Of a stretch of DNA of 64,000 bases, positions 1 through 10,966 are shown piece by piece (within the stretch, counting starts at the first letter, position 1; each line of letters begins with the position of its first letter). The stretch lies in the NCBI RefSeq assembly GCF_023278565.1, contig NC_064672.1, forward strand, positions 6,076,001 through 6,140,000, written 5' to 3'. The notes beneath the pieces are model-generated. The model had not been told where the DNA came from. It ran no database searches and saw nothing but the letters and a program-made list of their open reading frames with translations. A program made the position numbers and the translations under genes. Source of the stretch: Colletotrichum lupini (Eukaryota > Ascomycota > Sordariomycetes > Glomerellales > Glomerellaceae).

Positions 1-552
1 ATCATAAAAAAAGTCTCTTTGTCGACGCAGTGGGCAGTCTGCAGTGCCTCTGTGTCCCATGATGCGTAGATTGGACGACAACCGAAGATGCTCAGCAGTT
101 GATAGGCCACAGAATAAGCGATGACAATTCCGATGAGACTGGTGACGATGATTCGAAAGCTTCGATCGGGATACAACCGTAGGTAGAGGAACAAGAGGGA
201 AAGTTTCGCCAGTACAACACTGAGAGAATACGTCACGGTGGTACATGTGCCGTACTAGTGTCAATTCGAGTCAGCTTTCCGAAGCATGCCTTGCGTAGAT
301 ATCCACTCAGTAGCTCGTATCTGACTCAAAATAATGATTAGTGGGCAATAGTTAACTTACAATGAGAAACCCGGGGTTATAATCTGCGTAAGTCACCTGC
401 CAGAAATGCGATGCAACGCCTAGATCAATCACTACCTTAAGTCGGTGAGAAACAGGACAGGTAGAATAGTAAGGAAGGAATGAATGCGAACTTACTTTCC
501 ATTCCTGTAGCCAAGAAGGCAAGGCTCATGACCATTGAAGTGATAATCAAGT
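1..552 (-). CDS. Partial fungal rhodopsin-domain (PTH11-like) integral membrane protein
   Basis: Three exons read in one consistent frame on the minus strand: 552..496, 419..361 and 254..1, the last running off the window. Introns have GTAAGT-type donors and TAG/CAG acceptors. The translation gives hydrophobic helices, the segment YSLSVVLAKLSLLFLYLR, a second helix, and FGCRPIYASWD. This K-L-S...F-Y-L-R / C-x-P-I-x-x-x-W-D pattern is characteristic of the fungal 'rhodopsin' membrane domain found in PTH11-like proteins. Members are multi-pass plasma-membrane proteins; ligands are mostly unknown and the name does not imply light sensing. I could not place the first helix or a start codon: an in-frame DD dipeptide upstream runs into a stop without a good donor. 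The 5' end may lie in a small exon I missed, or the gene may be decayed. Family call is good; intactness is uncertain. Confidence 0.6.
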
Positions 553-619
553 CTGTTTTCTAAGTGTTAGTAGTTCTCTCAGATCATCATGATGTAGACG
601 ACATCTGCGCCCGTCGCCA

Positions 620-1116
620 TGGCGGAAATTTCGAAATGCTGACGCTCTCAGGAACGGTGTTCGAGAGATGATGAACGCAAAAGACCAGCTCGTGCAAGCT
701 GCATTGATATACTGGGTTCCTGAAACTTTTGAAGGATGTCATGTGCGGAACAATCCCAAAGAGTTGTTGGTTCTAACATCTGAGATTGATCAGACGTTGA
801 GCCATGTCTTCGTGGTTATCACACTTGGCAATGGGCATCCTTTTTCCAACCACAACTCTCCTCGGAAATGCTTCCTAACGGAGGCTCTCATATTCATCAA
901 AGATGTCATGGATCACTTCGTTGGTTCACGTGCAAGGATGTAGCCCACTGCATATGCATGTTTGCCATGCCAGGGGGAGTCTTCAGCAAACAAATCTTTT
1001 CGCTGGCGAAGGATTTCGGCCAAGAATATCTTTCGATTTCCCCCAACAACCGAGTCCTTGGGCCACTCAGATTCTTTGTGTTTCGGGAGGTTTTCTCCGT
1101 GCGGGCCGCTAAGCAT
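620..1116 (-). pseudogene. Decayed unidentified gene
   Basis: On the minus strand, a protein-like reading runs from 1116 down to about 913 (ending AVGYILAREPTK then stop). It appears to continue after a frame change near 912 as VIHDIFDEYESLR, a TAG stop, then EAFPRRVVVGKRMPIAKC and MAQRLINLRC before another TAG and a further 30 residues or so. Protein-like composition across two frames, interrupted only by stops, suggests a relic gene. I do not recognise the family. It could be the decayed 5' part of something related to the rhodopsin-type gene beside it, but nothing in the residues shows this. A real gene with unrecognised introns is the alternative. Confidence 0.25.
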
Positions 1117-1119
1117 GTA

Positions 1120-1903
1120 AAATAGATGTTCAATTCCAAGTTATCGATGAGTGGCGAACCCGACTTCGCAGTCTGAAGTCGATGTACGAAGACAGGTAAT
1201 CTTAACATCCGAACATAGGCTTATGTCTATGTGTACTTAATCTATGAACCAACGTCTGTAAGATAACTTCCTGAAAGACGAACATCCTCGGCGTGAAGTA
1301 CACTGGTAGCATCCGGTGCGCAAAGTGCGGGTAACACTAGGATCTCGAGCCCACTTGGTGTTTCGTTATCTCGCTTGAACGAATCCTACATTGAACATCA
1401 GGGTGAAGTGCTTGGATTCCTCAATATCTAGCTGTGCTGGTGTTGCCAACGGTGACGCTCGTCTATAAATCACATATGATCTCTCATTCGTGCACCAAAG
1501 TTCGGCCGCAAAATGAGATCTTGGCTCATTGGAGGCGGCCCGCAGGCCGATACGTGGAGCCAAGGCATTAGAAATTAGGATCCCAGCCGCGGAGACGATG
1601 GCTTCCCTTCGAAGCCACAAGATGCTTGTCATATGTGGATATGATACGATCCAATGTGACAAGCTGGGGTTGAAGGACTTATTGGAACCGGGGTTCTCGG
1701 TTCACAACCAACGCCGGTTTCGTCTTGAGAAAGTACACATAGGATTGTCGATCCTATGTCTACGTTTGATTGCTCCTGAAAACACGAAATCTCTTTCTTC
1801 CTTATCGAGAAGGTTTCTCTAGTATCCGGGTCTAGCTGATTTCTATCTCACCTACCATACTCTCTTTGGCGTATTGCGAACTTCTACATGAAACCATCTC
1901 ACA
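1120..1903. other. Spacer without a recognised gene
   Basis: This stretch has short open frames on both strands (for example minus 1662..1366 and plus 1529..1822) but none shows a domain, a signal peptide or intron support. It is the upstream region of the sulfotransferase-like gene, and the bases just before that start are pyrimidine-rich. Confidence 0.4.
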
Positions 1904-2858
1904 ATGTCTCAGATGCAAAGTGAGAAAGAGAAGCATCCAGAACTTTTCAAACCGGATTTGAACATTGACAGGCGGCAATGCAAGCGTGTCGTACCTCTTG
2001 AAGTCTTGGCTTTGGGGATGTCCAAGACGGGCACGTCGTGTAAGTAACTTCTAAGCATGTTCAGGCCTTTGGGTTCATCAATCATTCTAACGTGATGCAG
2101 CTATGCAACGAGCACTAATAATCCTCGGCTACAACGATGTCTATTATAGATTTACCATGGTCTCAAACATTTGCGAAGTCGAAATGTGGATGGAGGGCAT
2201 GCACGCGAAGCAGAACCCCAAGTCAGGCCAGCAACCGTTCGGTCGCACAGAATTCGACCAGCTCCTTGGTCACTGCGGGGCCGTTTGCGATATGCCAGCT
2301 AACTTCTTCGGTCCCGAGCTGGTGGCGGCATACCCTGATTCCAAAGTGGTCCTTGTCGAGCGCGACATTGAATCCTGGTACAAGAGCTTCGACGAGAGTA
2401 TCGTCACCGTCGCCTTCAACCCTGTCTGGCGATTTTTATCGTGGCTGCGAGCCAAGTATGTGGCTGAGATTGACGACATCACTTTCACGTGGTTGAAGTA
2501 CACCTTTGGTGCAGAGACAAGGAAAGAAGTCCCAGAGAAGGCTCGCGATGGGTATCGAAATCACTACGCGACTATTCGAAGAGAGACACCCCCTGATCGG
2601 TTGCTCAACTTGCACTTAAAAGATGGATGGGAACGATTGTGTGCCTTCTTGGGAAAGCCTATTCCTGATGTTCCGTTCCCCCATGTCAATGCTCACGAGG
2701 CATACCACGAGAAGCTTCAGATAATCATCAGGAAAGGGGCGGTTGCATTCGCAAGGAAGGCGTTATGGGTTGTGGTTCCTGGGCTGATAGGTGTAGCGGC
2801 GTATTATCTCGGGTCGAGGGAGGGGTTGCTAGCAAGCATCGCAGGAATCAGCAAGTGA
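1904..2858 (+). CDS. P-loop sulfotransferase-like protein (Sulfotransfer_4 type) with C-terminal membrane anchor
   Basis: Exons 1904..2039 and 2101..2858 join in phase within a Ser codon (donor GTAAGT, acceptor GCAG), giving 297 residues. The start at 1904 is the first Met and places the nucleotide-binding loop near the N terminus, as usual. Residues 38-46 are GMSKTGTSS, the 5'-phosphosulfate-binding P-loop of fungal sulfotransferase-family proteins; LVERDIESWY near residues 130-140 fits the PAPS-binding segment. A hydrophobic stretch at about 265-283 is a likely C-terminal membrane anchor. Family members are expected to use PAPS, but substrates of this fungal group are largely unknown, and many databases mislabel them as NAD-dependent epimerases. 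There is no GxxGxxG Rossmann motif here, so I reject that label. The gene is complete and shows no damage. Confidence 0.75.
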
Positions 2859-3826
2859 ACAGTAGGTAATACAAGTAAACTCCAAACCTTCAAATGATTC
2901 TGGTGAAGATTATAGAGTCCTTTAGCTTTGCCTGCCGATATTCGATGTATGATTGTTACGGCCTGCCTCGTGGGTCTTCATGGGGTCACTCAAGTGAGAG
3001 GCTTGTATCATTCTCAGAGTGAAAAAAGAACTGACGGGACAGCAGAATACGGAGAAAGCTGATTGGAACTTTCGAGTCAAACATTGAATGACCAACAGAT
3101 GAATTGGGTGAGACTGCTTTGAGGCCTTGACTGAAATTCCTCCTCCTGCCTCCTGTGATGCTGCAGCCTGCAACGCTGAAGCAGAGAAACACAATGAAGT
3201 CTAACATCAGTAAAGCACTCTCAAATGCCAAACGTGATGGCCCGTAATTGATATTTCAGTCCAAGCTGGCGTTCACGGAAATAGTCTTTTAGTATCTTGG
3301 CTGACTTGCCTTGATCTGCCGGCAGTTCGCTGTTGCCTTCGACGTCTTCAGTGATTTTCACCCACTTCTTGCCGTCAAGAACGGCAGGACGATCGTTCTT
3401 TCTCGTTCACATTAGAATTTTCGCCCACTCATATGAGTTTTTCATTTGCCTCTACTTAAGTTTCGCTCACTTTCTTTCTCATCCTCGCTCTCACTCCGTC
3501 TGCCACACCGCTCTCAATTTCATTCCCATTCTTGTACCTGCCTTTGACTTCTCCCGCCTCCTCACTACCTTCCAACATCTGCAACCCATCTGCCACAGGT
3601 CCTCCCATAAAAAGGATCTTCACTCTCCCGCTGGTCTGCAAATTTCATTCTCATACATCTATCTCATTCCTCTTCTTCCAGAATTCATACTTCTACCCAC
3701 CCACTCCTCCTCCGTCACACTTCGGCACACCACAGCTTTCACACTCTTGCATATTTACTTGCAAGTTCTCGCCTCTCGTCACAAATCATTCAATCCTCAT
3801 CACACTCTCATCAATACTAACTCATC
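2859..3826. promoter_or_regulatory. Spacer and pyrimidine-rich leader of the chromatin-type gene
   Basis: No gene is seen. From about 3,390 the plus strand becomes strongly C/T-rich with repeated TTCTCTC and CTTCC tracts up to the ATG at 3827, a composition typical of promoter and 5' leader regions of well-expressed fungal genes. Open frames in this part reflect that bias and have no protein-like features. Confidence 0.4.
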
Positions 3827-4637
3827 ATGTCTTCCGCCGGCTCTTCCTCCGAGGCTGCTACTGCCCCTAAGTCCGCCCTTACCGAACGCGAGCTCGAGAT
3901 CCTCAAGCACGCTTGGAGCTCCTTGAAGAGCGCTCCCGAGGTAAGATCTACCCTCACTTTAAAATCTTCGCTATCTACCTCACGCATTGGACAGCGCTAA
4001 TAACATTTCTATCTTCCAGGTTGACTACGCCAAGCTCGCTGCGGCCTGCGGCATGACCAACCCGCGCTCCGCCTCCAACGCCTGGAGCGGCATCAAGAAG
4101 AAACTCTTCTCCGATCTCCCCGCTCAGTCCAGCGACAGCGCCGGCAGTAGCCCCGCCAAGCGCAAGACTGCCACTCCGTCCAAGAGAAAGGCCGCTACCG
4201 CCGCCGCTGCTACCACTAGCTCTGACGACGCCGACGAGCTCGCCGCTGCCGGTGGCGCCAACCTGAACTCGGACGGCGAGGAGAAGCTCGTCATCGAGAC
4301 GCCCGCCAAGAAGAAGCGCGCCACCCCGGCCAAGAAGAAGGCCGCTGCTACTCCCAAGGCCGCCGCCAAGACCACCGAGAGCGACGAGAACGCCGACGAG
4401 GAGGCCGAGCCCGAGACGCCTGTCAAGAAGGTTCCCGCCGCCAAGCGCAAGACCCCTGCCAAGACCAAGAAGGCTGCTGTTGCTGCTGCTGCTCCCGAGA
4501 AAGCGGCTTCCGAGAACGAGGAGGCTGCTGATGGCGAGGACGCTCCTGCCGCTGATGTCGCCAAGCTTGAGGTCAAGGATGAGGCTGCCAATGGCGACGT
4601 CGAGATGTCGGGCGCCGCGAACACTGGCGAGATCTAA
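3827..4637 (+). CDS. Lysine/alanine-rich nuclear protein with N-terminal Myb/SANT-like domain
   Basis: Exons 3827..3940 and 4020..4637 (phase 0, GTAAGA...CAG) encode 243 residues. Residues about 18-68 (ALTERELEILKHAW, then YAKLAAACGMTN and RSASNAWSGIKKKL) form a compact helical segment like the Myb/SANT-like DNA-binding domain common in Pezizomycotina hypothetical proteins. The rest is low complexity. It has basic clusters such as SPAKRK, PSKRK, PAKKKR and PAKKK, which resemble AT-hook or linker-histone tails, alternating with acidic Glu/Asp runs and ending in an acidic tail. I infer a nuclear DNA- or chromatin-associated role; no enzymatic motif is present. The tail resembles histone H1, but the N-terminal domain is not the winged-helix H15 domain as far as I can see, so I do not call it H1. 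Confidence 0.7.
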
Positions 4638-5328
4638 AGGATCTTACGGCTATTTCCTTGCCCGGTTGCGGTATCTTGCTCTTCACTTTCGACCCCTTAC
4701 GATTCTTTTCTACTAGCATTTGGGGTTCCTTCTGGTAATGACAGTTTGGAGGCCTTTTTGTAGCTTGGGCTGGCGTTTAGGATGATGCGGAGGTAATAAG
4801 AATTGGCATCGGCTGGGTCTAGATCATGGTTTGGTTGAGACGACAAGGTCTCGTGATACCCTCATAGGTTTTCGGATAGCTTGATACACCTGAAGACACA
4901 GATCAGTAGTTACATCAAGCATCATGGCACATGCTTTACCCTTGAATTGTTGCACTCGTGATATTGTTCCACCTGCGGTATTATCTCGTAAGCCCTGATG
5001 ATGCCCATGGTGTGGGCGAGGACCTGGGCATATAGAAAAACACAGCTTGCGACCGCGCTGCTTCATCTACCAAAATCATGTAGCTTTCTGACTCGCGTGA
5101 CTCCTCAATTGTGTGATGCTTGAAGCCGGAGCCCGACCTGGCGCTTGCATCGTCCCGTCCGCCCTGTGCCAAAGGGATACCAAAGGGATGAGCCACCATC
5201 CCTTCACGAACGTTGCGACCGGCATATGAGCCTCAGACAAACCGACGCCTTGCAGAAACTTTTCAACAGTCGTCAATCATAATCTCCGACATCACGAAGA
5301 GAGGAAAGAAAAAGAGGCCAAAGCAAAC
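4638..5328. other. Spacer, 3' region and promoter
   Basis: Contains the 3' end of the chromatin-type gene and the upstream region of the secreted-protein gene. No open frame here has recognisable features. Confidence 0.4.
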
Positions 5329-5779
5329 ATGTCTCGTCTCGCCCTCATCGCGACCATCATCTCCACCCTCACCAGCGCCGCCTTCGCCGTAGTATGCACC
5401 CAAGCCGAAACCTACTGCGGCTCCCGCCTCCTCAAACTCGGTTGGTATCCCTTTATCAAATCTTCTAATCTCTATGGTTAGAATCATTCAAGAAGCCTCT
5501 ATTCTAACTTCAAGCTTAGATACAAACAACCGTAAGGCGATTGAAGGCGCCCTGGCATCGGGCAGGCAGTCCATCGACGACACGCACGTCAATCAGTCCG
5601 TCTTCTGGTGCGCGCCGGCAGGCGTCCCCGTACCGGGCGACTCGGGTCTCCTCTTTGTGACTTACTGCGGTCCCGAGAACGTCTGCCAGGAAGGCGGAGC
5701 GCTCGGGGGCGTCGGGGATGCTTGCGCGGCGTCTACGGGTGGTGGGCTTAACCATCGGCGCCATCACCATCACCATTGA
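5329..5779 (+). CDS. Small secreted cysteine-containing protein with C-terminal His tract
   Basis: Exons 5329..5440 and 5520..5779 (donor GTTGGT, acceptor TTAG, split Asp codon) give 123 residues. Residues 1-20 form a clear signal peptide (MSRLALIATIISTLTSAAFA). The mature part has six cysteines (contexts VVCT, TYCG, FWCA, TYCG, NVCQ, DACA), which would allow three disulfides, and it ends in HRRHHHHH, a natural run of histidines after a Gly-rich linker. Size, secretion signal and paired cysteines fit the broad class of fungal small secreted proteins, some of which are effectors; no specific family is recognised. The weak donor makes the intron the least certain part, but it is supported because reading through gives a stop and splicing keeps the frame. 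It converges with the aminotransferase gene, 224 bp apart. Confidence 0.6.
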
Positions 5780-6003
5780 ACACTTGGGATTTGTTCCTTG
5801 ACGCGTGATGAGGCAAAGATGAATGTTTCATGTCAACTACAAGCGGGGTGATAAGGAATGTGTTTGAGGGAGAAACTATATGGCTCGGATTTTGTCTATT
5901 CACTCTTTGAAGAGGGTAGAAGAACATGGGAAATTATGACAGGCATGGTACATACTCGTGTCACCGCGATCTGTATCCTCTATGAACATACTCGCATCTT
6001 CAT

Positions 6004-7749
6004 CTATTCCTTGATATACTTCTTCAACCCACGAAGACGCTCCTTGGCCGTCTCGAGCACCTCGTCCTCTTTGCAGACCGCGAAACGGATGTAATCCGCC
6101 GCAATGTGCGCATTCTCATCCGTGTAGAACTCGGTGGGCGGGATAGCGGCGACGCCCACCTCCTGGATGAGGAACCACGCGAGCTTGAAGTCGCGCGGAC
6201 GGCTGGCGACGTGGGGCGGGAACGGGTAGTCCTCGGGCAGCTTAACCTTGGCCATGTTGACGAGGACGAAGTAGCCGCCCTCGGGCTCCGAGTAGGGCAT
6301 GCCGAGCTCCTTCCACACCTCGTTGAAGCGGTCCATCTTGCCCTTCATGTCCTTGATCGTCTCGTCCCAGAAACCTTCCTTCTCGGCTTGCTCGAAACCT
6401 GTCGGACGCGGGGTTAGTCACAATGAGATCCAAGGTTGCTAGGGAAAAGCAACAGGTAGAGAGAGAGGGGGCAACATACCGACAGCGCAAGCTTCTTGCA
6501 GAGGCGAGACGGAAGAGTAGCAGATACGAGTATGCGCCGCAGAAACATGCTGGATAAGTTCGGCAGGACCCATAAGCCAGCCCACGCGCCATCCGGTAGC
6601 GTAGAAGTTCTTGCCCGCGGAGCCGACGGTGATGGTGAGGCGCTCGACCTCGGGGGAGAGCGTGGCTATTCTCGTGAAGGGGACATAGTACAGGCGGTCG
6701 TAGACCTCGTCGGAGAGAATGATAATCTCGTTCTTGACGCATAGGTCGCCAATCTTCTGGAGCTCGTTCTTGGAGAAGACCTTGCCGACGGGGTTGTCTG
6801 TGTCAACATGTCAGCAAAACACGCCCTGTATTTGGAGCTGCAAGGGAAGTGGCGACGAACGTGGTGTGTTGAGGACAATCATCTTGGTCTTTGGTGTGAT
6901 GGCGCGCTCGAGCTCGTCAAAGTCGATAGTCCAGTTGGCGGCGGATGATGTCGCCGTGGCGCCGTCTGTGGGAGGATGCAGGGGAACGTAGGTGATCTTG
7001 CCGCCGGGCATCTCAATGTTGCTGATGTACCTTTCCAAGGAGTCAGCATGCCTGGGACGTATCATGAACAGCACTCGCGGTCTGGCTTACTGGTCGAAGA
7101 AGGGCTCAAAGACAATGACCTCATCACCGGGCTCAATAAAGGCCATGAAAGCACTCAGCATGCCTAGTCACCAGTCAGTCCATACTCTAAGATCATCTCA
7201 CTCCTCTCAAGGCCTTCTCATCTCACCCTCGTTTGCGCCAGTAGTGATGGTGACCTCGGTCTCGGGGTCCAGCTTGCGGCCCCAGTGAGGAGAGTAGGCG
7301 TCCGCAATGGCCTTCTTGAGTCTTGGGCGACCCTTGGTAGGGCTGTACTGGTTGCACTCGACGCGATCCAGCGCTTGCTTGGCGGCGTTGAGAATGAAGT
7401 CGGGAGGGTTGTAGCCAAAGAACCCCTGTCCCATGTTCACGATGGGCTGCTTGGGTGAAGCGGCAGCGGCCTCGTTGATGATGGACCTAGTCTCACGGTT
7501 AGCATCTTGCACTCAATTGCTCATCATCGACCAACAGAGATTTGTCAGAAGTAGCGCTGGCGCATACTTTTCTGTCTCTCACGACGACCGGGATCTCAAT
7601 ACACACCAGACATCCTGTCGCCGGCCGGCGACGCGGGCCGCGGGCTTGAGCTTGCTGCTGAGAGACATTGCGGTGGACTGGAAACCTCGTCTGGCGGTAC
7701 TGGTGCTGATGATGCGCGACCGGAAGAGAGGGAGGACGAGGGAGGTCAT
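6004..7749 (-). CDS. BNA3: Kynurenine aminotransferase-type PLP enzyme (class I/II aminotransferase), mitochondrial
   Basis: Six exons: 7749..7607, 7486..7227, 7163..7091, 7030..6861, 6797..6480 and 6398..6004. All joins keep frame and give 452 residues. Residues 1-27 (MTSLVLPLFRSRIISTSTAR...) are Arg/Ser-rich without acids, a typical mitochondrial presequence; a second Met at 28 could give a cytosolic form. Family landmarks are NMGQGFFGYNPPDF near the N terminus, TTGANEG, the NPVGK segment (Asn 217), DEVYD (Asp 245, Tyr 248, which contact PLP) and SAGKNF with the Schiff-base Lys at about 278. The N-terminal GQGF motif and overall order match kynurenine-oxoglutarate transaminase / cysteine S-conjugate beta-lyase (yeast Bna3 type), which makes kynurenic acid from kynurenine. 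Substrate range is inferred from family. Confidence 0.85.
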
Positions 7750-8964
7750 GAAGAGGGCAATGGGATGAGAAGAGGAGTCGGAGCGGCACGGCGAAGAGGG
7801 TTGTGAGTCGGCCTCCTCGATTAACCTATCCGTAGTACTCCAGAACGAAGCTCCGAAAATTGGAAGACGCTGATTTGCTTCACGGCAGCTCGAGACCCAT
7901 TTCCCGTCTGGAGCGTTTGAATGGCGTAATCGGCCGTCCCGATGTTCGGTGCTGCAGTCCACGCCCTGTGGCGGGGTGAGCCGGCCAAATGCGCTTTTTG
8001 GCGGGGTAAATATTTCTTATGTAATCTGACTGAGCCGAGCCGGGGATTCTCCGGTGCAGTTGGAGTTTTACCCCTCGGTTCTTGCTCACTAAATTACCCC
8101 CAACTTCCTTCATTGTCAGGCAAAGAAACCTGCAGACTCCAATAATAATGAAGTTTACGAGAGACTTTAGGCAGCAAAATTCAACATCTTTTGGCTGGAG
8201 AGGAAGAGGGTTCTGTTGATTGGGATCACTCGGACTTCAAGGTACGAAAAACCCGAATTCATAGAGGAATGCTTCTCGCTGATGACAACACACCTAAGGC
8301 AGGGTACATTGATGCAAGGTATTCGGGCCCTAGATCCGAACTTCGGGTGTCAGCCTCCTTTCACAGCCGCAGATACCATAGTATTAGATGGTTTACAACT
8401 CCTAAGCCCCTTTTGGTGCTGTATCCCTAAATTCAAATGCCTTCACTGGACATGTTGGCTTGCACGGATCAGTCATGACACGAGGTATTTGCACCGATCC
8501 TAGTTGAGAATTCGGAAGCCAGGTGCCTCGAAGCCTTTTAGAACTGGCCGTTTTCACACTTCAAATTCGTACTAACGTATCAGAGGCCATGAAACCCCAC
8601 TGAAAAATCAGTTTAAGACAGGAATGGCGGTGTAATACAAGAGTTCAGTCGTGCTTGAATAACAGCTGACGCCAGCGCCAGCAAAATCCTCTTCGTGGTC
8701 GGCTTATATAACACCATGTGTGGCTATGTGCTCTTCAATATATCCGAATAAGATGGCTTACTAGACGCCGTTTGACATAATGATGTCTATTCTTGTAGCG
8801 CTAATGTCGCTTTGCTGCCTCCGCGGTCCATCTATCTCCCTCGCCGGCATCTTCATGACTATAAGTAGACGACACTGGCTCCTCTCCCTACCTACTCAAC
8901 TCCCTATGCATATACTCTTAATCACACTTGTAACCTCGTACTCCTTTTCATACTACCTAAGCCC
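7750..8964. other. Spacer; promoter of aminotransferase and upstream region of secreted-protein remnant
   Basis: Short frames at 8191..8430 and 8216..8503 show no signal peptide, domain or intron support. A TATA-like CTTATATAAC occurs near 8,704 and an ACTATAAGTAG near 8,870, both upstream of the next secreted-protein locus. Nothing else is recognised. Confidence 0.35.
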
Positions 8965-8982
8965 TTGCACTACCAAAGACTC

Positions 8983-9387
8983 ACGACGCGCTTCCCCACT
9001 CTTGCCTCGACCACCTCCCTCGCCACTTTCGTCATTGCCAACTCGGTGGATCTCGAAGTCAGAGACAACTGGGCCAAGGTCGTCTCCTTCAGTGACGATC
9101 TTTGCAACTCAGACCAAAGCACCTTCGAGGTGACCGGCAGCGGTGCGTACCGATGCATACCTGTCACCAACAAGCCATCCATTTCACCAACAAGCGATCC
9201 ATCAAAGTTCTTCAGAAGAGGTATGTCTATTGACCGCTTCCAACTCAGAAGAAATCTAATCTCCTGCAGTGACTGTACGATAAAGACGTTCAGCGGGTCA
9301 AACTGCGGTGGCAGCCACTTTAATCTTCCCGATGGCGACCTTGACTGCCATTCCGTCTTGCATGCGTCTGTTGAGATCTCGTGTTGA
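8983..9387 (+). pseudogene. Small secreted cysteine-rich protein, probably broken
   Basis: A frame rich in cysteine runs to the stop at 9385-9387. It begins with a signal-peptide-like stretch (RFPTLASTTSLATFVIANS) followed by VDLEVRDNWAKVVSFSDDLC and ends with short Cys-rich motifs (SCSDC, NCGGSHF, DLDCHSV, EISC). No ATG opens the frame: the codon directly before RFPTL is ACG (8986-8988), one transition from ATG. Positions 9164-9183 and 9184-9203 are a 20-bp tandem duplication (18 of 20 identical) that shifts the frame. A 49-bp intron-like segment (9221..9269, GTATGT...CTGCAG) lies just downstream; 20 plus 49 equals 69, a multiple of three, so only reading through both keeps the frame open. 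Family: small secreted protein of unknown fold. The locus could still be expressed from another start. Confidence 0.5.
9164..9203 (+). repeat. 20-bp tandem duplication inside a secreted-protein frame
   Basis: Two adjacent 20-bp copies starting TCACCAACAAG; they differ at two positions. The duplication is not a multiple of three and so shifts the reading frame of the host gene. Confidence 0.85.
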
Positions 9388-10966
9388 AGTCTAGGGAAAG
9401 AATTTGCTCAGTGATGAGAGTTTGATATTTCACGGAATGTGAAGATAGTAATGAGATATCTGAGGCTAAGGATATAAAAGAGAGGAAAAAGACCAAAAAA
9501 GGGTGACCACCCCGAATCGAAATGCTGTCGTATGAAAACCTCAGGAGACTTCACTGATACTCTACCGATCAAGCACTTCGAGTAGCGGTCCGTGGCATGT
9601 GAGGTACTGTTGGTCCCTATAGCACCTTCGTGCGTTGAGGATGAGTGAGCCCCCTTGCGGCCGCCTTCGACCTTTGCGGCCGACCTCTATGGTCAATCTT
9701 TCTGGCTAGCGCTGCGTGTGACTAACTACGATCCTGTACTGTGTCATGCTGTTTGAATCTTGATCGTTCTTTGAAGTTGAGCACATACGATAAGTAGCGC
9801 TTGTTTGGATATAGGTCATAACATGGCTAAGTATGAAGCGTATTCCTGACCTAATGATCTTACATTTGAGTGATTGCCAGAGAGCTGGTCTGCTGACCAG
9901 TCAACCTCTCTCACGACCATACCAGAGGAAGAGGATGAAACAGGAGGAACAAATGGATAAGATGGCGGAAAAATGAATGACGGGCTCTTTGAAAAACTTC
10001 ATAATATGCACCGTATCTCTTCTTGTAATCATTCAATGCGGACCTCCGCTTGGAATACAAAGGGAATGTCAAGACTTCAAGATCAGTCTTCCCAAGTCAG
10101 AGATTTTTTGCATAACTTGTCTTTCGGTATTGTCATTCCCGTGGTAAAACGTTGAGCAAATTCAGTTACCGTATTGAATCCTTGCGCCTTATGACTTTCT
10201 CGACGCCAAGATGACTTGCGAAATTTCTGGACAGCTACGAACTGAAGTGCAGAGTTCGTATACTCATGTCTATCTACCTACGTGACATCCGAGGTACTCG
10301 TTGTTTGATAGTAATTTGCTTGTAAGTCAAGGATTCGGCCTCCACTCAAGCTGCCGTATTCCGACTACGCAAAGCAACCCAGTTCTAATTGGTCAATCGT
10401 CCAACTGAGACTAACAAGCTGGGCGGAAAGAGGCACATTCGTCCCGTGCCAGCTAAGCTTTTTGGAGCATTAGCGCGACAGGCTACATCCCCCAATCTCC
10501 CAGCTCTGGAACGTCCTTCCACTTTGTACACGAATAGCAGGGCCCAAAAAAAGTTGCACCTTCCACACACACACCTCAGCAGTCCACACTCACCCACCTT
10601 CCGAACCAAACAAGCAAGGAAGCTGCATGGCACTTTCCCCCTGTTGCGACTTGCGTGTCTGAGAATCGCCCATTCCAGGCAGTCTCTTCAGGCATTTCTT
10701 TCCTTCCAGCAAGAGAAACGCAACGCGGCTGAAGGAACGTACCCTCCCATTCGTCACACACGCGCGGCACAGGTGTCGCCTCACACAACCATGATCCCCA
10801 ACTTAATCTCATCGACTCCCGCCTGCCCTGCGGCGCAGCAGCTTCCCTCTCCCTCCCTCACAATGCCGTCGTCGTATTCCACGAGCCTTACCTTCGCCGA
10901 GCTCGACTGCATTCCTCTCCTCCTTCCGCCTGCGATGCGCTGATTCACAGCTCTCTGAATCTGAAG
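9388..10966. other. Spacer and leader of glycosyltransferase-like gene
   Basis: No gene seen. The last 500 bases before 10967 are C-rich with CCTCCC and TCCC tracts, as expected for a promoter/leader. A frame at 10389..10943 is compositionally biased and has no domain. Confidence 0.35.

Noticed and set aside
1..552. Light-sensing opsin
   Set aside because: The motifs are those of the fungal PTH11-like 'rhodopsin' membrane domain, not of retinal-binding opsins; no retinal-lysine helix is visible in the fragment.
4124..4624. Long minus-strand frame opposite the lysine-rich protein
   Set aside because: It mirrors the Lys/Ala-rich exon and is pure composition bias; no domain or start context.
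10389..10943. 184-codon frame before the glycosyltransferase-like gene
   Set aside because: C-rich leader sequence; no domain and ends just before the real start.
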